Positions 36,843-44,832 of a DNA stretch of 64,000 bases are shown here, piece by piece. The notes below the pieces were generated by a model, which saw only the letters and a list, made by a program, of their open reading frames with translations, did no database searches and was not told where the DNA came from. The position numbers and the translations under genes are program-made. Origin of the DNA: Chromatiaceae bacterium (GTDB taxonomy: Bacteria; Pseudomonadota; Gammaproteobacteria; Chromatiales; Chromatiaceae); contig JACKMU010000007.1 in assembly GCA_024235215.1 (NCBI GenBank), forward strand, positions 1 to 64,000, read 5' to 3'. Positions within the stretch are counted from its first letter, which is position 1. Every line of letters starts with the position of its first letter.

Positions 36843-38369
36843 CAATGGCACTTACTTAAGCATTCGGCAAGTAGCCAAGTTCGCGAATCTGTTGACGAGC
36901 AAGTTTACGCGGAACCTTTAACCACGGATAAGGTTTTGGCCTTCGTTTACGGGCACGTGGTTCAAGGCGCCCGGGCCGTTCCCCAACCCTGATTTGAGCA
37001 ATCAATTTGAACAAGATGTCACGTTGCCAATCCTGGTTTTTGCCGGTATTTAACAGTGTCCACTGCGTCCAAATTTGTACGGTGTGCTTGAAGCTGAGTT
37101 GACGAGGTTGTAATCCCGACTCAGCTGCCGCCTGGGCCATTAGCAGACGAATCAAGTTATATGCTAACAGATTGACCCACAATTCCTTTTCAACCATTTT
37201 CGGCGTCATACACCTGAGTACATCCATTCCCAGTGTGGTCTTGATGTTCCTAAAGTCCAGTTCAACGTGCCAGCGCTGCAGATACAAGTCGGACAACTCC
37301 TTCTTTCTGGCTTTTCGCGGATCGCGCATCGTGGTCACCAGTACCCTGCCGTCTACTCTGAACTCTCGTACGGCGAGTTCGTCCGGACAAGCTGCGTACT
37401 CCTCAGGTGTCATCCAATCTGGACGCGCTGGTTTTTTCCAGGACACGACATGGTCTCTGGTCCCGAGTCGGTGACCACGACGAAAATCGGTGATACGACT
37501 GCCATGTTGCTCGAATAACACATCAATACTGTCTGCTTGTAGCGTCGCGATAAGCCAGTAACTACAGTACAAGGCGTCAGCTAATACCACATTGCCGGGA
37601 CGTAAAGCGTTTTGTATTTTCCGCAGCAGTGCGTGCTCGTCGCGCCCCTTACCCTGAAAAGGACCCATAGCCGCATCAACGACTGCACCGGTCGATAAAC
37701 AAATAACGCCGACCAGTCGAGCCAGTGGGAAGCCGACCCCTGGTGCCTGATTGCTGGACTGTGGATATTGTTCTTGGTTGTCTGGCGTGTCCGGCATTGA
37801 TATACCTGTGCCATCGACTAGTTTCACTGTTCGGCCACGCCAACGCCAGCCAGTATTCGCTTGATCACACAATAACTTACCTGTCTCACGCGTCAGTGCT
37901 ATCATCATCTCGACGGGTAATCGCTGCCGTGCTTTACAGTACCCTCCCGTGCGGACACTGCGTGGGGATAATCCTTCCGCTGCTCGTTGCGCTGCCCACC
38001 CATTGACTGCCTTCTGGCAAGAGCCATCGACCTCCAGCACCTGCTTGATGAACATCGATAAAGTCACGGTTGGTGGATAGAGGCGTTCCCGATGTTCCGG
38101 TAAATAGGCATCGGTCAATTCCAGAAGCTGCGGTCCGGTAAGAATGTTGAAAAAATCCACCGCATGTCGGTCGTGAATGCGTTGTCGAATACTCTCTCGA
38201 TGTTGCTGAAAATCTGAATGGGCATTACGCTTTCTCATGGCTGACCTCGTACTTGATGGAACGTGCGTTTGGCGACAAACATTCTATCAACTCGGGTCAG
38301 CCTTCTTCATCAATTTCAAACGCTTACCGTTATAAAAGTGTTCTCCTGTCGCTTAAGTAAGTGCCATTG
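36843..38369 (-). mobile_element. IS4-family element inside the IS66 transposase
   Basis: 1527 bp with perfect 18-bp inverted repeats (CAATGGCACTTACTTAAG at 36843-36860 and its complement at 38352-38369). It is flanked by a perfect 10-bp target duplication GACTTAAACG (36833-36842 and 38370-38379). Complete and recent: repeats, duplication and transposase are all intact. Confidence 0.95.
36856..38238 (-). CDS. IS4-family transposase
   Basis: 460 residues, full length. DDE catalysis is shown by Asp in VKLVDGTGISMPDTPD, Asp in NVVLADALYCSYWL and the IS4 Y-R-E signature LYLQRWHVELDFRNIKTTLG. The C-terminal tail is highly basic (PRARKRRPKPYPWLKVPRK). The stop codon lies within the left inverted repeat region. 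It encodes the enzyme that moves the surrounding 1527-bp element, and looks active. Confidence 0.93.
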   Translation of the reverse strand: MRKRNAHSDFQQHRESIRQRIHDRHAVDFFNILTGPQLLELTDAYLPEHRERLYPPTVTLSMFIKQVLEVDGSCQKAVNGWAAQRAAEGLSPRSVRTGGYCKARQRLPVEMMIALTRETGKLLCDQANTGWRWRGRTVKLVDGTGISMPDTPDNQEQYPQSSNQAPGVGFPLARLVGVICLSTGAVVDAAMGPFQGKGRDEHALLRKIQNALRPGNVVLADALYCSYWLIATLQADSIDVLFEQHGSRITDFRRGHRLGTRDHVVSWKKPARPDWMTPEEYAACPDELAVREFRVDGRVLVTTMRDPRKARKKELSDLYLQRWHVELDFRNIKTTLGMDVLRCMTPKMVEKELWVNLLAYNLIRLLMAQAAAESGLQPRQLSFKHTVQIWTQWTLLNTGKNQDWQRDILFKLIAQIRVGERPGRLEPRARKRRPKPYPWLKVPRKLARQQIRELGYLPNA

Positions 38370-38768
38370 GACTTAAACGATCGAAGGCCAGGAACCTGCT
38401 GGAGAGATTACGCGACTTCGAGCAGGATGTGCTGCGCTTCATGGAGGAGGAGATTATTCCTTTCACCAACAACCAGGGTGAGAATGATTTGCGCATGACC
38501 AAGGTACAGCAAAAAATCTCCGGTTGTTTCCGCTCCATGGAAGGAGCGAAGATCTTCTGTCGGGTTCGCAGTTATCTGTCGACTTGTCGCAAGCGAGGGA
38601 TGAGCGCCACGCAGGCATTGACGCTGCTTTTTCAGGGTAAGAATCCAGAATTTATGGAAAAGAAAACAAGCGGCGCAGCTGTATGTGCTGAATAGTTACG
38701 TATATTTTAAACTTTTCAGTAGGTTATTTGGATATCTAATCTGACAAAGTAGAACTAAAGTCCGGAGA

Positions 38769-38797
38769 AAAATGTCCGTGCAACTGTCAAACTCGGG
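38769..38797 (+). repeat. 29-bp direct repeat, left copy
   Basis: The segment at 38769-38797 recurs at 44611-44639 with two mismatches; the shared core is CAACTGTCAAACTCGGG/GAACTGTCAAACTCGGG. The left copy lies 73 bp after the IS66 transposase stop and may be the end of that element. The pair brackets the NACHT-FGE gene and the IS1634/IS256 block. Confidence 0.75.
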
Positions 38798-38863
38798 TTA
38801 AAGACACGTATGTGAATCCTATCATTGCCTCTTGAAGCCATCAAAAGAACAGATTATTTTTTT

Positions 38864-41533
38864 TCAGTCGAGTTCGGAACTCACGCGAAAACCAATGTTG
38901 TCGTCACGGTCCGCCGGATCGCCATAGAAGCGACAGGCTGCCCGCACATTTCGCGGATGATTGAAGAACGCACCACCGCGAAGCACTCGTCGGTCAGTAC
39001 CCGAGGGATCGTTCCAATCGTCAGAAACTCCATCATAGTCGTCGCACCAGCGGCTCAGCGTCCATTCCCATACATTTCCGGACATATCCATCACGCCCTC
39101 TACTCCGGCACCGTCTGGAAACAGACCTACAGCGCAAATCTCGTTCATGCCCGCCAAAGCACTATTGCAACGGTCATCATGCCACTCGTCACCCCAGGGC
39201 CAGAGCAAACAATCGGGCCCGCGAGCCGCCCGTTCCCACTGCGCCTCTGTGGGCAGTGCGATCTTCCTCTCGAGACGCGCACTCAACCAGAAACAGAAGG
39301 CCCTGGCTTCATACCAGCAAATACCCACCACAGGACGGTTTAGCCTTGAAAAACGCCGGTGCCCCCAATAGAGCGGCCTGTCGAGTCTCCTGCCTTGCCA
39401 CCATTCTCTGGCTGAATCGGGCCACCAGCGGAGATCCTTGTAACCTCCGTCATCGATGAAGCATTCGAATTGCGCATTCGTTATTGGAAAACGGCTGATC
39501 TGGAAGTCATTGAGCGGTATTTCGATCGAAGGCTTTTCGTACTTGAACGCCTCTGTATCTGAGTGATCACTGCCGATCCGGTAACTGCCACCTGCGACTC
39601 GAATGGGGATCCAGACGAGCGCCGGACAGGATCGATTATCCCGCTGCACCGTACCTTCCCTCGGGTCTCCCAGAGTTGCAAGCAGGTCGCCCAGCTCCAG
39701 CCGTTGAGCCGATGGGAGTAACTGCTGTGCCACCAGGGATCTCAGTCCTTTCCGGGTGCGATCCAGTACCTCCGTCAGCAGATGCCATTGCGCCAGTTGC
39801 TCCGGCAGGCGCAGATCCATCAACGCAAGGCCCGCTAATACCGGAGCGTAGTCGTTTCGTGCAGTTGACGGCAGGCAGTGCCAAGCGTCAGGCAGGAGTT
39901 CGGTGAGAAATCCCTTTACTGTCGATTTCGCGCGGCTCTGATGGGAGATATACATGAGAAAAACCTCCCGCCACCAGTCGGGTTGAGCAGCTACGCGCTG
40001 TAACAGAAGTTGATCGCCATCTTCCAGGCCTGACAGATAAACTGCGGACAGATATTCTTGAAACGAGCGATGTGCAAAGCGGAACATTCCAGCTCCGTCG
40101 CCAACCAGTATTCCACTATGGGTATCCAAAAAATCCAGCAGTTCACGAACCTCTGGCAGGTGGCGTGAAAACGTACCTGCTGCTTCCACATCATCAATAC
40201 CCGAAGGTTCCCTGCCCACCGCCTGTTCTCCGGACTGACGCTCATGAGTACGCCAAGCTAGTTCCGCCAACGCCGCTTCTAGTGTTTCCGGATCTCTGCT
40301 CAGCACCTCTTTTACCGCTGGATCCATCGGAATTTTCTGTTTTATCAACTGCATATGCCAACGTTGCAGCAGCAGTCTCAATGCATCCTCATATAGATTT
40401 CCCCGATTATGGGGTAAGGCCCCACTGCCCAAATGCAGCGAGGCAATCAATGTCAATAACAGGGGACGACCGGCCATGCGCCCGAGGTACTCCCTTTCAT
40501 CGAGAATCTGAATTAGCTCTTGCGCATTCTCCTCAGCCGTCTCAACGTCCCAGTTTTTTCGCGTGGCCATGATCCGGTACCAGCTGCGCAGAAAAGTGGC
40601 TATCTGCTCTTCTTCCATCTCCTGGATATACCACAGGGGCCAGTCGGCTAGGCGCTGTTCCGGCCGTGCATACGCATAGGGCCGTGATGTAACAATCACC
40701 TGTGCCAACTCTTCCAGTGATCCACTAAGTGCATCTATGGCATCCAAGAGGTCAGCTCGTGCGCCAAGAGTTTCCGGAACTTCGTCCAATCCGTCCAGCA
40801 ACCAGATACCGCATGTGCGTAAAGACTCACGATACTCAGGAAAAAACAGCGCTACAGAGGTTTCATCTAACCGCGAATTAATCTCACTTCTGGCTGCATC
40901 CCACAGGATGTCGGCGCCGGCGCTTCCCGATTCAACACGAGCGACGCTACGCAACCGGATTCGCACGACCGGACGGCGCACAAGCCCAGCAGCCAAACCC
41001 CTGGGAACCTCTCCCAAGTTCGACTGTGCCACTTTCCAGGCAAGCATGTTGATAAAGCTCGACTTACCGGATCCAACCGGTCCCAGTATTACCACCCGTC
41101 GCATACCCGGATCACCGGCTGCTTCCAACAGCAACCTTGGGTCGTGAGACACCAACTCTTCATTGACTTTGGCATCTCCTGATTCTGTAACCCGCTGATC
41201 GCAATAGACCTGCGGTAATCTCACACGATGCGGTTCCATTGCCGCTGAAGGGTCGATCACGCTCATATCGACCCTTTGACAATCGTTTGCCAGAGCGCGG
41301 TAATACCGTTCAGGCAATGAAGTATCTGCAGGAAGTTTCTGCACTTCTTTTTCTGTCTTCTTCCTACGCAGCCTTCTACTCAGCAAGTCATGCACCGTAA
41401 AAGCCAGGCTGGCTATCGCGGAAAGTGCGGCGAGTACTTGAAGGTACTGATTTTGCGCCAACAGCCAGTCACGCCAATACAAGATCGAGAACAAAGTCCC
41501 AATAGCAACACCAAGATAGATAAAACGCACCAT
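38864..41533 (-). CDS. Membrane NACHT NTPase fused to FGE-sulfatase/C-lectin-like domain
   Basis: 889 residues. The N-terminus has two membrane helices (FIYLGVAIGTLFSILYW; LQVLAALSAIASLAFTV), then a basic stop-transfer segment. The NACHT domain follows, with Walker A ILGPVGSGKSSF (about 151-160), Walker B IWLLDGLDEVPE (about 243-254) and the sensor-like VIVTSRPYAYARPE. A helical region follows, including the NACHT-typical FRFAHRSFQEYLSAVYL. The last 250 residues are a formylglycine-generating-enzyme/C-lectin fold (GGSYRIGSDHSDTEAFKYEK, FPITNAQFECFIDDGGYKD, LPTEAQWERAARGPD, MSGNVWEWTLS, RVLRGGAFFNHPRNVRAACR). NACHT proteins of bacteria act in anti-phage immunity as ligand-triggered oligomers. 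Here the FGE-like domain is probably the ligand sensor and the membrane segment a possible effector. It stands alone between IS remnants. Confidence 0.88.
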   Translation of the reverse strand: MVRFIYLGVAIGTLFSILYWRDWLLAQNQYLQVLAALSAIASLAFTVHDLLSRRLRRKKTEKEVQKLPADTSLPERYYRALANDCQRVDMSVIDPSAAMEPHRVRLPQVYCDQRVTESGDAKVNEELVSHDPRLLLEAAGDPGMRRVVILGPVGSGKSSFINMLAWKVAQSNLGEVPRGLAAGLVRRPVVRIRLRSVARVESGSAGADILWDAARSEINSRLDETSVALFFPEYRESLRTCGIWLLDGLDEVPETLGARADLLDAIDALSGSLEELAQVIVTSRPYAYARPEQRLADWPLWYIQEMEEEQIATFLRSWYRIMATRKNWDVETAEENAQELIQILDEREYLGRMAGRPLLLTLIASLHLGSGALPHNRGNLYEDALRLLLQRWHMQLIKQKIPMDPAVKEVLSRDPETLEAALAELAWRTHERQSGEQAVGREPSGIDDVEAAGTFSRHLPEVRELLDFLDTHSGILVGDGAGMFRFAHRSFQEYLSAVYLSGLEDGDQLLLQRVAAQPDWWREVFLMYISHQSRAKSTVKGFLTELLPDAWHCLPSTARNDYAPVLAGLALMDLRLPEQLAQWHLLTEVLDRTRKGLRSLVAQQLLPSAQRLELGDLLATLGDPREGTVQRDNRSCPALVWIPIRVAGGSYRIGSDHSDTEAFKYEKPSIEIPLNDFQISRFPITNAQFECFIDDGGYKDLRWWPDSAREWWQGRRLDRPLYWGHRRFSRLNRPVVGICWYEARAFCFWLSARLERKIALPTEAQWERAARGPDCLLWPWGDEWHDDRCNSALAGMNEICAVGLFPDGAGVEGVMDMSGNVWEWTLSRWCDDYDGVSDDWNDPSGTDRRVLRGGAFFNHPRNVRAACRFYGDPADRDDNIGFRVSSELD
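38885..38980 (-). other. Segment resembling a DGR variable region
   Basis: The 3' end of the NACHT-FGE gene encodes RGGAFFNHPRNVRAACRFYG and then DPADRDDNIGFR. In variable proteins of diversity-generating retroelements this place reads like RGGSWNNNPxNVRSANRNxx, with Asn (AAY) codons as mutable sites. The residues here (F, N, H, C, Y, G, D) are all reachable from AAY by adenine mutagenesis, but ordinary FGE proteins also end in a similar way. No reverse transcriptase or template repeat is in the window. Confidence 0.4.
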
Positions 41534-41736
41534 TCAACTTCCATGGTCAGATGGCAGATAGAGCGAGTAAGAGCCCCAACCACCTCTTTCCGACGTCCGC
41601 CCGACCCTGAGGAAGTTTCGGCGGATAATACAATCTTCTGTACTCTTCATTTTTAATTTCCTGATTACGTCTAAGGCTCAGCTTTTGAGTCACCGGTTGC
41701 GACATAATGAACCTGAGTCAGAACAAGGAGATAGCA

Positions 41737-42231
41737 ATGGCAAAGAATCAGGTTCAATTTCAGAGGGGGCTCAGTTGGATCGACTTTCTGAGCGAGTATG
41801 GCACAGAAAAGCAATTCCACAGAGCATTGTACCAGTGGCGCTGGCCAAATTGGTTCGACTGTCCTGAATGTGGCCATACGCAGTGTTGTGAAATCACAAC
41901 CCGGCAGCTTTATCAGTGTAGTCTTTGCCATCATCAAGCTTCGGTGATCAGTGGGACGATCTTTGAGGCAACCAAATTGCCGCTGACGACTTGGTTTCTA
42001 GGGATCTATCTGTTGACCCAGACTAAAAATGGTGTTTCTGCATTGGAGTTGAGACGCCATCTGCGGATTACCTATAACCCGACTTTGACACCACCAACAT
42101 ACATGATCACCATTTCTTTAAGAAAAACAGAAGGATACGGGTGTTTCGGAAAACACCCATGTACGCAGGTGGTCAGGCGAGGTCGAGGATCGGCGGTGGT
42201 TTCTTTATCTGTAATGATTACAATCTGTTAG
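41737..42231 (+). pseudogene. IS1595-family transposase, 3'-deleted
   Basis: Start ATG 41737 has AAGGAG six bases upstream. MAKNQVQFQRGLSWIDFLSE, a zinc ribbon FDCPECGH...CSLCHH, and GTIFEATKLPLTTWFLGIYL followed by LLTQTKNGVSALELRRHL form the N-terminal third of an IS1595 transposase. After about codon 115 the frame leaves the family (near 42070) and the DDE domain is missing, so it is a deletion remnant. A perfect 8-bp hairpin (42139-42146 with 42151-42158) lies in the foreign tail. The rest of the tail to about 42305 is unrecognised. Confidence 0.8.
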
Positions 42232-42688
42232 CAGCAGATGAAGCAGGCTCTGTCACCTGCCAGACAGTCCCGTTCGGGCTCAACAATTGCGCAAGTTTTA
42301 TCTGTTTCAGATCATCCCGGATGTTGCGCCAGGTATCACCGCAGCGATGCTCCGCCACCCGCTCCAGCAGCAACGCCAGCACACTCAGGCTGACATGAGC
42401 ACATATTCGATGAGGCGTCCAGTGGATAGACAGGACGTAATCGAATGCCGCTCTTGAGGGTGCGCCAGGCCTCTTCCACGCGCTGCAGCTGCTTATAACC
42501 CAACGCCATATCTTCCGCGCTCAGTGTGTCGTCATTGCTGTGCACGACGAACTTGCCATCCAGGCGCTCCCTGGCCCGCACGGCAGCCGTGTCGATCACC
42601 GCCCTGCCGGTCTTGGTCAGGCGGATATAAACGCCGTAACGACCACTGGATCGTAACTGGCAAATCCGCCGGCTGTGTTGTGTGCCAT

Positions 42689-44038
42689 GATAACGTAAAA
42701 TTACTTTCGCACATTTTGAGAGGCGGTGGCCTCTGTGGTTAAGTTGGAATAGCGACATTTCAACGACCACAATCGGAGACCACCACCATGGATAAAGATA
42801 CCAGAACCCTAAACAAGGTTGTGCAAATAGATGACCGGCGTATCCAGGATCACCTGGGTGAACTGGTTAGAGGGACTGTGGAGGAGACGCTGAATACGAT
42901 GCTGGATGCGGAGGCCGATGCACTATGTGGAGCACAGCGTTATGAGCGCAGTCCGGATCGTATCGATACCCGAGCTGGCAGCTATGAACGGAAGCTCAGA
43001 CCAAAGCCGGTGAAGTGAATCTGAAGGTTCCAAAGCTTCGCCGCCAGACCTTTGAGACAGCGATTATCGAACGCTACCGTCGGCGTGAGGCATCGATCGA
43101 AGAGGCGCTGATCGAGATGTACCTGGCCGGAGTTTCAGTCCGCCGGGTAGAAGACATTACCGAGGCGCTGTGGGGCACGCGAGTCAGCTCAGGCACGGTC
43201 AGCAATCTTAACAAAAGGTCTACAAGCACATTGAGGCCTGGCGCAACCGGCCGATCGAAGGGGAGCATCCTTACGTCTATCTGGATGGTATCGTGCTCAA
43301 GCGCAGCTGGGCCGGTGAGGTAAAGAATGTCTCTGTCCTGGTAGCGATTGGCGTAGGCTCAGACGGCTACAGGCAGGTTCTGGGAGTACAGGAAGGGCAT
43401 AAGGAGGACAAGTCTGGTTGGAGTAGCTTTCTTGCTCATATGAAGCAACGCGGTCTCAAGGGTGTCCGGCTGGTAATTTCCGATGCCTGTCTCGGACTGG
43501 TGGAGTCTGTAGCGGAATATTATCCGGAAGCAGACTGGCAACGTTGTGTGGTGCACTTCTACCGCAATGTATTCAGTCATGTGCCGAGTGACAAGGTAAA
43601 GCATGTGGCGCTGATGCTGAAAGCAATCCATGCTCAGGAGAGCCTGGCAGCAGCGCAAGAGAAGGCGGGCCGAATTGTTGATGAACTTAGAACCATGAGA
43701 CTGAGGAAGGCGGCGGATCTGGTTGAAGTCAACATCAATGAAACACTCTGCTACTACCGATATCCTCAGACTCACTGGCTGCGAATAAAAACCAATAATC
43801 CACTGGAGCGAATCATGCGAGAGATCAGAAGACGGACTCGCGTAGTCGGAGCATTTCCAGATGGTAATTCCGCGTTGATGCTGGTTGCGGCGCGCCTCCG
43901 GCATATCGCTGGAACAAAATGGGGAACCCGTCGATATCTCTCGATGGAAGCGTTAGAAAAACAACCTTTGGAGAAACAAATTACAGCTTAACCAGCGGAC
44001 CGCCGCCAACCAAAGTGCGAAAGATTATTGACACTACC
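42689..44038 (+). mobile_element. IS256-family element, copy B
   Basis: 1350 bp, identical to copy A at nearly all positions. Bounded by a perfect 8-bp target duplication TGTGCCAT (42681-42688 and 44039-44046), which fixes both ends. It is inserted in the IS1634 transposase gene. One C fewer than copy A accounts for the length difference. Confidence 0.95.
42788..43991 (+). pseudogene. IS256-family transposase, two frameshifts
   Basis: Three frames (42788-43018, 43015-43323, 43293-43991) make up the same transposase as copy A. The first break is the loss of one C (GAAGCTCAGACC here, GAAGCTCCAGACC in copy A). The second is the AACAAAAGG lesion shared with copy A. The mismatch count is otherwise very low, including only silent or single changes, so copy B arose recently, presumably mobilised by transposase supplied elsewhere. 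Confidence 0.88.
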
Positions 44039-44280
44039 TGTGCCATCGATGTGGCGCAGGGTCTCCAGTTCCGCTTCCAGCTCCTTCAAGACCTGTTCCC
44101 GGTGTTTTCGCTGACGTGCCTCTTCCTGGGGGTTGTAACAGACCACATAACGCCGGCGCCGCTCTCCATCGCCGACCACTACTTCTTTGACCCGGAGATT
44201 CTCCGCCACCGTCTGATAACGGCCCGGCCGGGTCAGTACCGCCTCGGCCGACACCTCGTTGGCATGGATCAACAGCATCT

Positions 44281-44832
44281 TTCTGGTGATGAACCTGTTG
44301 ATCCTGTTGAGGGTCTTTTTTGTGCTGTTTAAAACGGGGACTGTCCTGCCGTTCTCGATGTATGAATGGCTCAGGTATATGATTTCCCGTCAGTGGGAAC
44401 TCAGGCAGCCCATCTATTTCCGTGGCTACGAAATAGTGACGGCCTGATTTAATGAGCAGACTCTAAGTACATGTACGTCATTATAGACATAATATGAAAT
44501 ATACTTAATATATATATATCTATCCATGTACGTGGTGTTCTGCGCCTGTACGTGATTTTCTGGCGCTCTAATTCATTGATAACAATACAATCTGATTCAA
44601 ACGACCTCAGAAAATGTTCGTGGAACTGTCAAACTCGGGTAAGAACACGTCCAAATACCGCATCAGATCAAGGTGTCAGTTGTTGAGATTCGGGTGATTT
44701 GGACAGCAGTGATCTAATGTGGATTCTTGTTGCTTTCATTTCTCCGCCTAAGATGGCAGCGGCAACGATTCGCCTCACTTTCATAAAGGCCGGACGCACT
44801 CCAACCCTATCCAGATTCCGACAACAGGCAGA
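44281..44832. other. AT-rich intergenic region with repeated GTACGTG words
   Basis: No gene recognised in 552 bp between the IS1634 relic and the CHAT-like gene. It contains GTACATGTAC and three TGTACGT words (about 44467-44560), and a long TA-rich run (TTAATATATATATATCTATC). The second copy of the 29-bp repeat is at 44611-44639. The downstream end of the conflict gene set lies here; no strong terminator was seen. Confidence 0.5.
44611..44639 (+). repeat. 29-bp direct repeat, right copy
   Basis: Matches 38769-38797 at 27 of 29 positions, same orientation. It has no transposase next to it, so it is either a solo element end or one border of a moved segment. Confidence 0.75.

Larger units (their letters stand above)
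35707..38695 (+). pseudogene. IS66-family transposase (TnpC) split by an IS4 insertion
   Basis: The left part (35707-36842) has the IS66 coiled N-terminus, KFSRRGKSDRKPGGQPGHNG, the LMHADETGVNIGGKRHWLHC catalytic region and CHDHWKPYYQ. The right part (38380-38695) continues in frame with SKARNLLERLRDFEQDVLRF, FTNNQGENDLRMTKVQQKIS and CFRSMEGAKIFCRVRSYLS. Joining the two across one copy of the 10-bp duplication restores one open frame with no other lesion. No tnpA/tnpB lies beside it, as in the ISBst12-type single-gene IS66 members. The start used is GTG/ATG-poor around 35707 (TTG). Confidence 0.9.
42306..44280 (-). pseudogene. IS1634-family transposase, broken by IS256 copy B
   Basis: The 5' part (44280 to 44047) reads HANEVSAEAVLTRPGRYQTV, LRVKEVVVGDGERRRRYVVC and EAELETLRHIDGT. 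The 3' part (42688 to 42306) continues QHSRRICQLRSSGRYGVYIR, GRAVIDTAAVRARERLDGKF, SNDDTLSAEDMALGYKQLQR and VEEAWRTLKSGIRLRPVYP. Removing the IS256 copy and one target duplication joins them in frame (HIDGT-QHSRR). An extra G near 42424 then shifts the frame relative to the sister fragment at 2.6 kb. The N-terminal third is absent beyond 44280. A dead, doubly damaged element. Confidence 0.85.

Noticed and set aside
38864..44640. Complete diversity-generating retroelement
   Set aside because: Only a variable-region-like end is seen. No reverse transcriptase, accessory gene or second copy of the 90-bp segment exists in the window.
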